A stretch of DNA of 64,000 nt from Helicobacter winghamensis ATCC BAA-430 (GCF_028751035.1 NZ_CP063533.1:1054001-1118000); one strand, 5' to 3'; shown: positions 46,374 to 55,822, numbered from the stretch's first letter. The notes: generated by a model not told the origin, from the sequence alone. Made by a program: numbers and translations.

Positions 46374-47131
46374 TGATTGTATTAGTTACAGGAGCATCTA
46401 GTGGTTTTGGGCGTGCTATTGCAAAAAAATTTGGAGAGAATGGACATAAAGTTATCGCACTTGCAAGACGCAAAGAAAGACTGCAATCCTTACAAAAAGA
46501 GATTCCTTATTGTGAAATTTTACCCTGTGATATTTGCGATAAAAAAGCTGTAAAACAGGCTTTAGAAGCGCTGCCGCAGGATTTTAAAAGCATTGATATT
46601 TTAGTAAATAATGCGGGGCTTGCTTTAGGGATTGAGCCTGCACAAATGTGCGATTTTAAGGATTGGGAGAGAATGATTAGTGTTAATGTCACTGCTCTTA
46701 GCTATCTCACACATCTTGTGTTGCCTCAAATGGTAGAGCGTAAAAGCGGGCATATCATCACCTTAGGTTCAATTGCTGGGAAATATCCCTATCCGGGTGG
46801 AAATGTTTATGGTGCAACTAAGGCTTTTGTTAAGCAGTTTGCGCTAGGTTTGCGTGCAGACTTAGCAGGCACAAATGTAAGAGTGAGCGATATACAACCC
46901 GGGCTTGCAGAGAGTGAGTTTTCACTTGTGCGTTTTAAAGGTGACAAAAAACGCGCTAATGCACTTTATGAAGGGAGTAATGCCTTGCAACCCCAAGATA
47001 TTGCAGAAGCAGTTTATTGGGTGGCAACCCTACCTAAACATATTAATATTAATACCTTAGAGATGATGCCAACTAGCCAAAGCTTCAGCACGTTAGCAGT
47101 GCATAAGGAATATTCTTTTCTTACAAAATAA
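46373..47131 (+). CDS. short-chain dehydrogenase/reductase (YdfG type)
   Basis: This 252-residue classical SDR has the cofactor motif TGASSGFGRAIA, LVNNAGLA, and the catalytic Ser and Tyr/Lys in GSIAGKYPYPGGNVYGATKA. The arginines after the first strand (ARRKERL) suggest NADP preference. It resembles YdfG, an NADP-dependent 3-hydroxy acid or malonic-semialdehyde reductase. AAGGA within the TPR gene precedes the ATG. The physiological substrate is uncertain. Confidence 0.88.
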   Translation: MIVLVTGASSGFGRAIAKKFGENGHKVIALARRKERLQSLQKEIPYCEILPCDICDKKAVKQALEALPQDFKSIDILVNNAGLALGIEPAQMCDFKDWERMISVNVTALSYLTHLVLPQMVERKSGHIITLGSIAGKYPYPGGNVYGATKAFVKQFALGLRADLAGTNVRVSDIQPGLAESEFSLVRFKGDKKRANALYEGSNALQPQDIAEAVYWVATLPKHININTLEMMPTSQSFSTLAVHKEYSFLTK

Positions 47132-47160
47132 TTACATTCTTAAATTGCAAGCTTTTCATT

Positions 47161-47178
47161 TTGGAATACTCTTTGCTT
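47161..47178 (+). promoter_or_regulatory. sigma54 (RpoN) promoter upstream of flgH
   Basis: TTGGAATACTCTTTGCTT contains GG (47163-47164) and GC (47175-47176) with a ten-base spacer and the usual TTTGCTT -12 context. The expected start is about 35 bases before the flgH ATG. Flagellar ring and hook genes are RpoN-dependent in this group. Confidence 0.8.
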
Positions 47179-47224
47179 AAAACTTTTATAAATTTACACA
47201 AGGATGTGTCAAAAGGAATCTTAA

Positions 47225-47959
47225 ATGGAAAATCCAAAATCCCTAAATGCGCTGTTTATCGCGTTTTTTACTCTTACAATAACGACTTTTTTCACCGCTT
47301 GCGCTACTACAGAGCCACAAATCTCTTTTAAGCCACCAGCATATGTTGAAGAATTGCCACCAAAAGAAGAAGAAGATAATTTTGGAAATCCCGGAAGCAT
47401 CTTTGGAAGGGGGGATAATTTACTCTTTTCAGATCGCCGTGCTATGCAATTAAATGATTTAGTAACCGTAATTATCAATCAAACCGCGCAAGCAACTTCA
47501 ACGGCAAATAAAAATTTAAATGAAACTTCAAATGCCACACTAACAGGTCCAGGAATTACATTCGGGGGTCCAAGCCAAACAATAGGAAATATTACAAACC
47601 AACTCAATAACATTACAGGCTTTGGAATCTCTACAGGGCAAAATACTTCCACTTTTCAAGGGGCTGGCTCACAAAATCGCCAAGAAGCTTTTACCACAAC
47701 AATTGCGGCACGCATTATAAAAGTGCTTCAAAATGGCAATTATTTCATTGAGGGAAGTCGTGAAGTTTTAATCAATGGCGAAAAGCAAGTAATCCATTTA
47801 AGCGGTGTTGTGCGTCCTAATGATATTGCACGCGATAACACAATTGAATCACGCTTTATTGCTGATGCAAAAATTATGTATGATACACAAGGAGAGCTAA
47901 AGCGCAATACAGAAAAAGGCTGGGGAACAAAACTTCTTGAATCAGTTTGGCCTTTTTAA
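47225..47959 (+). CDS. flgH: flagellar L-ring protein FlgH
   Basis: FlgH forms the outer-membrane L-ring around the flagellar rod. The 244-residue lipoprotein has a signal peptide ending in the lipobox TFFTAC. Conserved FlgH segments follow: NLLFSDRRAMQLNDLVTVII, RIIKVLQNGNYFIEGSREVL, and VVRPNDIARDNTIESRFIAD. AAAGGA precedes the ATG. A good sigma54 promoter lies upstream. Its stop lies within a short GCCTTT/AAAGGC hairpin that may end the transcript. Confidence 0.96.
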   Translation: MENPKSLNALFIAFFTLTITTFFTACATTEPQISFKPPAYVEELPPKEEEDNFGNPGSIFGRGDNLLFSDRRAMQLNDLVTVIINQTAQATSTANKNLNETSNATLTGPGITFGGPSQTIGNITNQLNNITGFGISTGQNTSTFQGAGSQNRQEAFTTTIAARIIKVLQNGNYFIEGSREVLINGEKQVIHLSGVVRPNDIARDNTIESRFIADAKIMYDTQGELKRNTEKGWGTKLLESVWPF

Positions 47960-47963
47960 AGGC
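47950..47963 (+). terminator. short hairpin over the flgH stop codon
   Basis: GCCTTT pairs with AAAGGC across a two-T centre (47950-47963). The stem is short and the following T-run is weak, so termination would be partial. I give it low confidence. Confidence 0.35.
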
Positions 47964-47989
47964 ATATTTAGGCTAGATTAAGATAGAAT

Positions 47990-48030
47990 ACGCAAGTTTC
48001 TTTTAACTTCTTAAGACAAAGGACTTGCGT
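47990..48030 (+). promoter_or_regulatory. inverted repeat enclosing the thrC ribosome site and start codon
   Basis: ACGCAAGT (47990-47997) is mirrored by ACTTGCGT (48023-48030). The right arm includes the first bases of the GTG start, and the loop holds the AAAGGA ribosome site. A -10-like TAGAAT at 47984-47989 would start transcription within the left arm, so the RNA hairpin may be incomplete. An operator or chance repeat are alternatives. Confidence 0.3.
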
Positions 48031-49495
48031 GCAAACTCAATATTTTACAGGCACTCGTGGCGGAGAAGACTTAGGTGTTACTTTTGAAAATGCCATTCTT
48101 AATCCAACTGCCTCTTATGGTGGATTATACACATTAGAAAAATTTCCAAAATTTAGTAATGATGAAATTAAAGAATTTGCGAAACTTAACTATGAAGAAC
48201 TAGCGCGTATTATACTTAATAAACTTGGCTTAAATATCCCAAAAGAACTTTTGCTTGAAGCTTTGAGCCTTTATAAAAATTTTGATGATAAATCTTCTCC
48301 GGCACCAATGTATCTAATGACCCCCTATTTAAATATCCAAAAGCTTTATTGCGGTCCAACACGCGCCTTTAAAGATATGGCATTACAACCCTTTGGTTCA
48401 CTATTTAGCGGATTTTTACATACACATAAAAGCGCACATAATTATTTAATTTTAGTAGCAACTAGTGGCGATACAGGTCCTGCGACTCTACAAAGTTTTG
48501 CCAATCAACCCAATATTAAAGTAGTTTGCATCTATCCAAATGGCGGAACAAGTGATGTACAACGCTTGCAAATGACAACAATTAATGCGGATAATATCGC
48601 TGTTTTTGGAATCAATGGAGATTTTGATGATGCGCAAAGCTTGTTAAAAAGCTTACTAAAAGATGTGCAATTTAACGCTATTTTAAAATCTAAAAACATT
48701 TCACTTAGCGCGGCAAATAGCGTAAATTTTGGAAGAATTGCTTTTCAGATTATTTACCACATTTACGCAAGCTTACAAGTGTATAAAATCAATGGTGAAA
48801 AAGTCCATACTATCGTGCCTAGTGGGAATTTTGGCAATGCACTTGGTGCATTTTATGCTAAACTTATGGGATTTCCAATTGAGCGCATTTGGATTGCTTC
48901 TAATGCGAATAATGTCTTAACAGAATTTATTAACACCGGTATTTATGATATTTCCAATAAAACACTAAAGAAAACTTACTCTCCTGCAATGGATATTTTA
49001 AAAAGCTCCAATGTTGAGCGAATGCTCTTTGCACTTTTTAGCTCTTACCGCACAAGGGAATTTATGGAATCTTTAGAGCAAAACGGTAAATATTCATTAA
49101 ATAAAGAAGAATTGCTTTGGGTGCAAAGCTATTTTAGCGCAACAAATTGTGATGATAATTTCTGTTTAGAAACTATCAAAAAATACGCCAAACAAAGTTA
49201 TATTATAGATCCACACACAGCTTGTGGCATTAAAGCCTATGAAACTATCCAAATTAAATATCCCCACGCAAAATGTGTGCTTTGCTCTACTGCAGAATGG
49301 ACAAAATTTGCCCCAACTCTTGCAAAAGCACTTGATTTAGGGAATTTAGGCGATAAAGAAGCCTTAGAAATAATTTCCCAAAATTATAAGATTCCAATTC
49401 CCAAGCAAATTGATTCCCTATTTAATCAAAAAGAAATCCATAATAAAGTAATCAATAAAGAAGAATTACTTGAAAATATTTTACAATGGTTATAA
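48029..49495 (+). CDS. thrC: threonine synthase ThrC
   Basis: ThrC converts O-phosphohomoserine to threonine with pyridoxal phosphate. The 488-residue protein has the PLP lysine in GPTRAFKDMALQPFG, the phosphate-binding VATSGDTGPATLQSF and VPSGNFGNALGAFYA. This is the longer class with an N-terminal TRGG segment, as in other Campylobacterota. The start is GTG after AAAGGA. It leads a long plus-strand run of housekeeping genes. Confidence 0.96.
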   Translation: MQTQYFTGTRGGEDLGVTFENAILNPTASYGGLYTLEKFPKFSNDEIKEFAKLNYEELARIILNKLGLNIPKELLLEALSLYKNFDDKSSPAPMYLMTPYLNIQKLYCGPTRAFKDMALQPFGSLFSGFLHTHKSAHNYLILVATSGDTGPATLQSFANQPNIKVVCIYPNGGTSDVQRLQMTTINADNIAVFGINGDFDDAQSLLKSLLKDVQFNAILKSKNISLSAANSVNFGRIAFQIIYHIYASLQVYKINGEKVHTIVPSGNFGNALGAFYAKLMGFPIERIWIASNANNVLTEFINTGIYDISNKTLKKTYSPAMDILKSSNVERMLFALFSSYRTREFMESLEQNGKYSLNKEELLWVQSYFSATNCDDNFCLETIKKYAKQSYIIDPHTACGIKAYETIQIKYPHAKCVLCSTAEWTKFAPTLAKALDLGNLGDKEALEIISQNYKIPIPKQIDSLFNQKEIHNKVINKEELLENILQWL

Positions 49496-49504
49496 GGACT
49501 TACA

Positions 49505-50383
49505 ATGCTTTATTTTTCTGATTTACTCTTAAAATTGCAAGAATTCTGGCATAAACAAGGTTGTCTTATCATACAACCCTATGATATTCCAGCAGGAGCT
49601 GGGACATTTCACCCAGCAACACTACTTAGAAGTTTAGATTCCAAACCTTGGAGTGTAGCTTATGTAGCCCCTTCACGCCGTCCAACAGATGGTCGCTATG
49701 GGGAAAATCCAAACCGCTTAGGAAGCTATTATCAATTCCAAGTTTTAATTAAACCTAGCCCAAATAATATCCAAGAACTTTATTTAAAAAGCCTAGAATA
49801 TTTAGGTTTAAGCCTAAAAAATCACGATGTGCGCTTTATTGAAGATAACTGGGAATCCCCAACACTTGGTGCTTGGGGACTTGGCTGGGAAGTATGGCTT
49901 GATGGAATGGAAGTTACACAATTTACTTATTTTCAACAAGTTGGTGGAATCCCTTGTGAGCCTGTAGCTGTGGAAATTACCTACGGAACAGAACGCCTTG
50001 CAATGTATCTACAGGGTGTAGAAAATGTCTTTGATATTAAATGGAATCCAAATTATACTTATGCAGATGTTCATTTAGAAGGTGAATTTGAGTTTTCAAA
50101 ATACAATTTTGAAGTGGCAGATACCACAATGCTTTTTGAGTTTTTTGCCAAAATGCAACAAGAAGGGAATCGTGCCTTGGAAGCTGGATTGCCGCTACCT
50201 GCTTATGATTGTGCAATGCTTGCTAGCCATCTGTTTAATGTGCTTGATGCAAGAAAAGCGATTTCAGCAACAGAACGACAAAACTATATTTTAAAAATCC
50301 GCGAACTTGCAAAGGCTTGCGCAACGCTTTACAAAGAGCAAGAGCCTTTGCGTCAAGAACGCTTAGAAAAAATTAAAGCATAA
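49505..50383 (+). CDS. glyQ: glycyl-tRNA synthetase alpha subunit
   Basis: GlyQ is the catalytic alpha subunit of the tetrameric glycyl-tRNA synthetase. The 292-residue protein contains [33 protein letters not shown], and [17 protein letters not shown], all strongly conserved. The beta subunit gene glyS is not in the window, as expected, since the subunits are unlinked in Helicobacter. Its stop overlaps nif3 as TAATG. Confidence 0.97.
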   Translation: MLYFSDLLLKLQEFWHKQGCLIIQPYDIPAGAGTFHPATLLRSLDSKPWSVAYVAPSRRPTDGRYGENPNRLGSYYQFQVLIKPSPNNIQELYLKSLEYLGLSLKNHDVRFIEDNWESPTLGAWGLGWEVWLDGMEVTQFTYFQQVGGIPCEPVAVEITYGTERLAMYLQGVENVFDIKWNPNYTYADVHLEGEFEFSKYNFEVADTTMLFEFFAKMQQEGNRALEAGLPLPAYDCAMLASHLFNVLDARKAISATERQNYILKIRELAKACATLYKEQEPLRQERLEKIKA

Positions 50384-51102
50384 TGCAAAGACTTTTAGAA
50401 ATTTTAGATTCCATTAGCCCCTTTGAACTCCAAGAAAAGTGGGATAACTCCGGCTTGATTCTAGGTGCTTTAAATAAAGGATTTTCTCAGATTTACCTAA
50501 GCCTTGAAGTAACTTTAGACATCCTAGAAAAAATGGAATCCCATTCTGTTCTTATTACACATCATCCTTTAATTTTCTCCCAACTTAAGCAATTGGATTT
50601 TGCCACTTATCCCGCTAAACTCTTAGAACTTGCCATTAAAAAGAATATTCAACTCATAGCAATGCACACAAATTTTGATAAAACGCATTTTGGGAAATCT
50701 ATTGTTCAAAAACTTGGAATCCAAACTTACACACAAGAAGATTTTGCTATGCGCTTTTTGTGGGAAGATTCCATAGAATCACTAATAGAGCGTGTCAAGG
50801 AAAAATTAAAAATCGCTTTTGTTAAATACACACAAGGCAACCTTAAAACACCACAAAGAGTTGCTTTAGTTACAGGAAGTGGTGGGAGTTTTATTAGAGA
50901 GCTTAGAACAATAGATTGCCTAATTACAGGCGATGTGAAATACCACGAGGCAATGGAGGCACAAGCACTAGGAATAAATATTATTGATTGTGGGCATTAT
51001 GAGTTAGAATGCTATTTTGGGGAAATTTTATCTCCAATTTTGACAAATTATGGCTATAAAGCTATAATTTTACCTTCACAAAATCCCTTTAATTTTGTCT
51101 AA
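50383..51102 (+). CDS. NIF3-family dinuclear metal protein
   Basis: This 239-residue protein is a NIF3/YbgI/YqfO family member, a hexameric di-metal protein sometimes annotated as GTP cyclohydrolase I type 2. Metal ligands appear in VLITHHPLIF, HTNFDKTHFG and CGHYELECYFGE. The YqfO insert domain is absent. The gene lies between glyQ and flgZ as in H. pylori (HP0960-HP0958). Its biochemical function is unsettled. Confidence 0.9.
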   Translation: MQRLLEILDSISPFELQEKWDNSGLILGALNKGFSQIYLSLEVTLDILEKMESHSVLITHHPLIFSQLKQLDFATYPAKLLELAIKKNIQLIAMHTNFDKTHFGKSIVQKLGIQTYTQEDFAMRFLWEDSIESLIERVKEKLKIAFVKYTQGNLKTPQRVALVTGSGGSFIRELRTIDCLITGDVKYHEAMEAQALGINIIDCGHYELECYFGEILSPILTNYGYKAIILPSQNPFNFV

Positions 51103-51126
51103 ATTTTAAACCTTTGGAGCTATTTA

Positions 51127-51837
51127 ATGAATAAGCATTTAAACCAACTTATAGAAATTGCAAACTTGGATAAAGAAATTGATTCTTTTGAGCCACGCAT
51201 CAAAGAAGCAAAAAAAGAATTAAGCGCGATAGAAGAAGAAGAAACTAAGCTAAACAATCAAGCCGAAGAACTTAATACAGCTTCTAGTGATATTTCTCTC
51301 TCTATCCAAAAAAATGAAAATCACTTAGAAGATTTATCGCTAAAACTTGAAGAAATTGCCAATAAAACAAAACTTATTAAAACTGAAAAAGAGAGCAAAG
51401 CTTTGAGCCTAGAAGAAGAATTAGCAAAAGAACAAATCACTTTTGCTAATGAAGAAATTGCGCGCCTAAATGGAATTCTAGAAAGCAAAAAAGAAGCTTT
51501 AAAAGGGCTGGAAAATAATATTAAAACACTACAGGAAAATAAAAAAGAAGTTGCACAAAAAGTGGAAGTAGAAGTGCAAAAAGTTAAAGATGAACAAAAA
51601 GAAATCTTTAAGCAAAAAGAAGTTTTAGTTAGCAAGATGGATCAAAAAATCATCTCTTTTTATGAAAAAATCCGTAAGTGGGCTAAAAACACAAGTGTTG
51701 TGCCAGTAACACGCCAAGCTTGTGGAGGTTGTTTTATTCGCTTAAATGACAAAATTTACTCTGATGTTATTCGGTCTGATGATATTACCACTTGCCCACA
51801 TTGTGGTAGAATTCTCTACAATCAAGATGAACATTAA
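51127..51837 (+). CDS. flgZ: coiled-coil zinc-ribbon protein FlgZ (HP0958 family)
   Basis: This 236-residue protein has a long antiparallel coiled coil (about residues 5-170, rich in Glu/Lys) and a C-terminal zinc ribbon (CGGCF and CPHCG). It matches HP0958/FlgZ, which in H. pylori stabilises RpoN (sigma54) and binds flaA mRNA, and is needed for flagella. This links it to the sigma54 promoters seen upstream of flgP and flgH. TTTGGAG precedes the ATG. The neighbourhood nif3-flgZ-waaA is conserved. Confidence 0.93.
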   Translation: MNKHLNQLIEIANLDKEIDSFEPRIKEAKKELSAIEEEETKLNNQAEELNTASSDISLSIQKNENHLEDLSLKLEEIANKTKLIKTEKESKALSLEEELAKEQITFANEEIARLNGILESKKEALKGLENNIKTLQENKKEVAQKVEVEVQKVKDEQKEIFKQKEVLVSKMDQKIISFYEKIRKWAKNTSVVPVTRQACGGCFIRLNDKIYSDVIRSDDITTCPHCGRILYNQDEH

Positions 51838-51840
51838 TGT

Positions 51841-53067
51841 ATGGTTTATGGCTACTATCTCTTAATTTGTATAGCGCATTTTTGCGCTTTACCACTTCTT
51901 TTTCTTTTAAGTTTTAAACGAAAATACAAAAATTCCATAAAAAAGCGTTTTTTTACCCCAACTCCCTTGCCAAATGGAAAATACCATTGGATTCACGCTT
52001 GCTCTTTTGGTGAAGTCAAATCCCTTCAAAGCATTATTGACACACTAGAAAACAATCTTGAAAACTCAACACAAATCCTGCTCACCACCACCACACAAAC
52101 AGGCTTCACACTTGCTAAAACACTCTATCCAAAGTGCTTAATTGCCTATTTGCCTTTTGAGAGTTTTATCCCCTTTTGGCTAAAAGGCAAGGACATTCTC
52201 ACACTAACCTTAACAGAAGCAGAGCTTTGGCTAATGCCACTTTTTTGCGTGCATTCAAAGCGCGCAAAAACACTCTTAATCAATGCCAGAATCTCTGCAC
52301 GCTCTTATCCACGCTATTTGCGATTCCGCTTTTTTTATGTAAAACTCTTTAGTTATCTCCAAAAAATATTTTCTCAAAGCCAAATTGACAAAGAACGCTT
52401 AGAATCTTTGGGGGCTAAAAATGTAGAAATTTTTGGCAATCTTAAGCTTGCTGAAATTCCGCAAGTTAGCATACATTACACTGCTCCAAATGCCCCTTTA
52501 TGGGTAATTGCAAGCACGCATTGCAAAAACAATAAAAGCGAAGAAGTGTTAATTTTGCAAAGCATTTTGGAATCCTTTTTTAAAAATCCGATTCCAACTT
52601 CACAAATCTCACATAACACGCCACATTTTCTCTTTGCTCCACGCCACCCAGAACGCTTTTTAGAAGTCGAACAAACACTAAATGTAATTTTAAAGGAAAA
52701 TCATCTTCCACCTTTAATCAAAACTTCAACAAAAGGCATACAAAACGCGCTTGATGCGCCCTTTATTTTGCTAGATTCTTTGGGGGAGCTTAACAATATC
52801 TATGCAATAGCAGATCTTGTGATTTTAGGCGGAAGCTTCTTGCAAGGCATCGGCGGACACAATCCTATTGAACCAGCCTATTTTCATACAAAATTAATCA
52901 GTGGTCCTTATATTTTCAATCAACAAGCACTCTTTGTAAGTATCAAAAATTGTGCCATTTGCGAGATAGAATCGCTTGCTGAAATTTTAAAAACCCCATT
53001 AGAAAACTCTTGCATTACACAAAAACTAAACCTTACAAAAATTATTCAAACACTAAAGGATTCCTAA
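51841..53067 (+). CDS. waaA: 3-deoxy-D-manno-octulosonic acid (Kdo) transferase WaaA
   Basis: WaaA transfers Kdo to lipid IVA in lipopolysaccharide core synthesis at the inner membrane. The 408-residue protein has an N-terminal membrane anchor, the GT30 N-domain with WIHACSFGEVKSLQ, and the C-domain motif GGSFLQGIGGHNPIEPA. The ribosome site is weak (AAGATGAAC). A different-frame ATG overlaps the flgZ stop and is not used. It carries an inverted pair of the GATTCCAA word in a variable stretch. Its stop overlaps the rluD-type gene as TAATG. Confidence 0.94.
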   Translation: MVYGYYLLICIAHFCALPLLFLLSFKRKYKNSIKKRFFTPTPLPNGKYHWIHACSFGEVKSLQSIIDTLENNLENSTQILLTTTTQTGFTLAKTLYPKCLIAYLPFESFIPFWLKGKDILTLTLTEAELWLMPLFCVHSKRAKTLLINARISARSYPRYLRFRFFYVKLFSYLQKIFSQSQIDKERLESLGAKNVEIFGNLKLAEIPQVSIHYTAPNAPLWVIASTHCKNNKSEEVLILQSILESFFKNPIPTSQISHNTPHFLFAPRHPERFLEVEQTLNVILKENHLPPLIKTSTKGIQNALDAPFILLDSLGELNNIYAIADLVILGGSFLQGIGGHNPIEPAYFHTKLISGPYIFNQQALFVSIKNCAICEIESLAEILKTPLENSCITQKLNLTKIIQTLKDS

Positions 53068-53939
53068 TGAAACCCAACAAATTCAAAAAAACACTAAAAA
53101 ATCAAAAAAAAGATTCCAACTTTTCCAAAAAGCCCTTAAAAAATAAACCACCAAAAAGCAACTTTGCACCACAAACCCCACCAAAACTTCCTAAAAATGC
53201 GCAAAAAGCCTATAAACTTCTAGCTTTGCAAGAAAATATTTCCAATAACGAAGCCAAAGCCCTAATTGACAGAGGCTTAGTAAATGTTAAGGGCAAAAAG
53301 ATCTTAATTGCACGAGGACTTCTTGCTCCAAACACACGCTTTAACATTCAACAAATCCAAACAATTAAAGAGATTTTTTGCAATGAAAACATCTTAGCTC
53401 TTGAAAAACCCGCTTTTTTAACGAGTGAAGAAATTGTTAAAAGCTATCCACAATGGACACTTTTACACCGCCTTGATAAAGAAACAAGCGGAATCTTATT
53501 ACTTGTAAAAGAAAATAGCTCATTTCATCTTAAAGCAAAAGAAGCTTTTAAACAGCTCCAAGTCCTAAAGCAATACACCGCTATTGTAGAAGGAATCTTG
53601 GATGAAGAATGCGAAATCACAGCTCCTCTAATTATTAAAAAAGGCAAAAGCGCAAAGGTAAGTATTAGCAAAACAAATGAAGGGCAAAAGGCAATCACAC
53701 ATATAACTCCCCTTGAAATTTTCGGCAAAAAAACAAAATTAGACATAGAAATAAAAACAGGCAAAACCCATCAAATCCGCGCCCATCTAGCTCATATTAA
53801 GCACCCAATTATTGGCGACACTCTCTATGGAGCAAAACCTGCAAATCGCATTTTGCTCCACGCACGCCATATCGCTTTATTAGGCTATAACTTCACTTCT
53901 AATGAACCAAAAGAATTTATCTTTAAAGATAATCTCTAA
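53067..53939 (+). CDS. RluA-family pseudouridine synthase
   Basis: This 290-residue enzyme has a basic, low-complexity N-terminal tail (residues 1-50, Lys/Pro/Asn-rich). An S4-like RNA-binding domain follows (NISNNEAKALIDRGLVNVKG), then the RluA catalytic domain with the aspartate in LLHRLDKETSGI and KTGKTHQIRAHLA. The family modifies 23S rRNA or tRNA, and the exact site is unknown. AAAGGA lies before the ATG that overlaps the waaA stop. The stop overlaps the converging antiporter gene by four bases. Confidence 0.92.
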   Translation: MKPNKFKKTLKNQKKDSNFSKKPLKNKPPKSNFAPQTPPKLPKNAQKAYKLLALQENISNNEAKALIDRGLVNVKGKKILIARGLLAPNTRFNIQQIQTIKEIFCNENILALEKPAFLTSEEIVKSYPQWTLLHRLDKETSGILLLVKENSSFHLKAKEAFKQLQVLKQYTAIVEGILDEECEITAPLIIKKGKSAKVSISKTNEGQKAITHITPLEIFGKKTKLDIEIKTGKTHQIRAHLAHIKHPIIGDTLYGAKPANRILLHARHIALLGYNFTSNEPKEFIFKDNL

Positions 53940-55168
53940 GAATCCTTTTTGGATTCCGCATTTTCATCTTCTGTAATCCCTAAAGTGCGCGCTGCAAATC
54001 CCAAACTCATTCCTTGCACCAACACAGAAATAAACACCATAAAAAACACTACATTAAAGATAAGTTGAGCCTGCTCTAAATGATACACAAAAGGGTAAGT
54101 CGCTAAAATAATAGGCACGGCTCCACGCAAACCAACCCAAGAGATAAAGACTTTTTCTCTATTATCATAACGACTCTTTGCAAGTGAGATAAAGACACCC
54201 AAAGGGCGCGCAACAAACATTAGCACAAACACCAATGCTAATGCCTGCAAGGCAACATCTGGAAGTTGTGATGGAAATACAAGCAATCCAAGCACTAAAA
54301 ATACTACAATTTGCATCATCCACGCAACAGCATCGTGAAATGCAATAATATGCGATTTATAAGGAAAAGCAAAACGATTCGTCATAATCCCAGCAATATA
54401 AATACTTAAATATCCATTACCACCAAGCAAGGCAGATAATCCAAATACCATAAACAACCAAGCAACACTAATAAGGGGATAAAGACCTGGTTGTGAAATA
54501 TTAACTTTTGCACAAATCTTTGGAAACACATACCCACACAAAAGCCCAAGCGCACCGCCAATAGCAAACTGCCCTACAAATTGCACAAGCCATTCCCATA
54601 TATTTGAGTTTCCCTGCATTACGATAAGCTGCAACACTGTAATGGTTAAAAATATCGCCATAGGATCGTTGCTTCCAGATTCCAATTCCAAAAGTGGTTT
54701 AATATTATTTTTTAATTGTATTTTTTGAGAACGAAGCACCATAAAAACAGCTGCTGCATCAGTGGATGATACAATAGAGCCAAGCAATAATGCCTCTAAA
54801 AATGTTACATCCCACATTAGATAAAAAAACAAAGCAAGAATAATAGCAGTCATCAAAACACCAAGTGTAGCCAACATAACACCACTAACAACTACAGGTT
54901 TAATCTGATCCCAATATGTATCAAGCCCACCACTATACAAGATAAAAATCAATGCGATAGAGCCAACGGCTTGTGCTAAAAGTGTATTATCAAAGTTAAT
55001 CCCAACAATTCCATCGCTCCCTAAAAGCATTCCTAAAATAAGAAAAATTAATAATAAGGGTAATCCAATTTTTTCTGAAATCTTACTTGCATACACGCTA
55101 GCAAACAAAATCACACCAATAACAACAATATACACATTTAAATTATTAATAATTTCTAGCATACTCAT
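53936..55168 (-). CDS. CPA1-family K+(Na+)/H+ antiporter (NhaP type)
   Basis: This 410-residue antiporter has about 12 membrane helices. The conserved ion-site region is in SSTDAAAVFMVLRSQ and LLELESGSNDPMAIFLTI, with FISWVGLRGAVPIILAT later. It resembles NhaP2/CvrA potassium-proton antiporters but stops shortly after the membrane part, without TrkA-C domains. The last residues (ESKKDS) are encoded by a hairpin that may also terminate transcription. It follows recR by three bases. Confidence 0.9.
   Translation of the reverse strand: MSMLEIINNLNVYIVVIGVILFASVYASKISEKIGLPLLLIFLILGMLLGSDGIVGINFDNTLLAQAVGSIALIFILYSGGLDTYWDQIKPVVVSGVMLATLGVLMTAIILALFFYLMWDVTFLEALLLGSIVSSTDAAAVFMVLRSQKIQLKNNIKPLLELESGSNDPMAIFLTITVLQLIVMQGNSNIWEWLVQFVGQFAIGGALGLLCGYVFPKICAKVNISQPGLYPLISVAWLFMVFGLSALLGGNGYLSIYIAGIMTNRFAFPYKSHIIAFHDAVAWMMQIVVFLVLGLLVFPSQLPDVALQALALVFVLMFVARPLGVFISLAKSRYDNREKVFISWVGLRGAVPIILATYPFVYHLEQAQLIFNVVFFMVFISVLVQGMSLGFAARTLGITEDENAESKKDS
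53940..53956. terminator. hairpin at the convergent rluA-type / antiporter gene ends
   Basis: GAATCC (53940-53945) pairs with GGATTC (53951-53956) around a T5 loop. It lies directly after one stop codon and within the last codons of the opposing gene. It is another inverted pair of the over-represented word at a convergent junction. Confidence 0.5.
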
Positions 55169-55171
55169 CCT

Positions 55172-55744
55172 TTAAATCTTCACGCGCGATTGCAAAGCTC
55201 GGATAATAGAAAGTTGATCAACATTCTCCAAACTAACTCCCGTTGGAATACCTTGCGCAATTTTGGTAAAACGCAATCCAAAATTCTCCAATTTATCCTC
55301 CAAATACAGCATTATACTATCGCTTCCAAGCGATGGACTGAAGGCAAAAATAATTTCTGTGATACCAAATTTTGTAACACTCCGTTCTAATTGTTCCAAA
55401 TTAAGCTTATCAAGGCTATCTAGCACGAAATATTTACCAAAAAACTCTCCACTTTCTTCTAACAAAAAAATCTCTCTAGGATTTGCAACAATGCAAAGCT
55501 CTCCATTATTGCGTGTAGCATCTAAACAAATCTCACAAACCGCTTGATTTGTGATCCCTCCACATTCCTCGCAAGTGCGTAATTCTTGGACACAGCATTC
55601 TATATTATGCGCAACTTGCAATGCACTAAACTTGTCTTCAAATGCTAAAAAATATGCTAAACGCATTGCAGACTTTCTCCCAACACTTGGAATTCTCTCT
55701 AGTGATTCTACAAGTTTTGCAAAACTCTCAGGATAAGATTTCAT
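55172..55744 (-). CDS. recR: recombination protein RecR
   Basis: RecR works with RecO in loading RecA on gapped DNA. The 190-residue protein has the N-terminal helix-hairpin-helix (LERIPSVGRKSAMRLAYFL), the zinc finger CEECGG...CEICLD, and the Toprim motif with CIVANPREIFLLEESGE. The C-terminal Walker-like GIPTG is present. It diverges from dnaJ across 169 AT-rich bases containing an inverted repeat. Confidence 0.96.
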   Translation of the reverse strand: MKSYPESFAKLVESLERIPSVGRKSAMRLAYFLAFEDKFSALQVAHNIECCVQELRTCEECGGITNQAVCEICLDATRNNGELCIVANPREIFLLEESGEFFGKYFVLDSLDKLNLEQLERSVTKFGITEIIFAFSPSLGSDSIMLYLEDKLENFGLRFTKIAQGIPTGVSLENVDQLSIIRALQSRVKI

Positions 55745-55799
55745 AGGCCTACCACCATATTTTAATGAAAAATAATTATAAATAAGTTTGGTTTAAGAA

Positions 55800-55822
55800 T
55801 TCATAAATCATATTTTTATGAA
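55800..55822. promoter_or_regulatory. 8-bp inverted repeat between recR and dnaJ
   Basis: TTCATAAA (55800-55807) and TTTATGAA (55815-55822) are separated by seven bases. The position would suit an operator for dnaJ or recR. It does not match the HrcA (CIRCE) or HspR (HAIR) consensus that control chaperone genes in Helicobacter, so the binding factor, if any, is unknown. Confidence 0.3.

Noticed and set aside
55800-55822. Dyad upstream of dnaJ read as an HrcA or HspR operator
   Set aside because: It lacks the TTAGCACTC-N9-GAGTGCTAA or CTTGAGT-N7-ACTCAAG patterns. It is kept only as an unassigned inverted repeat.
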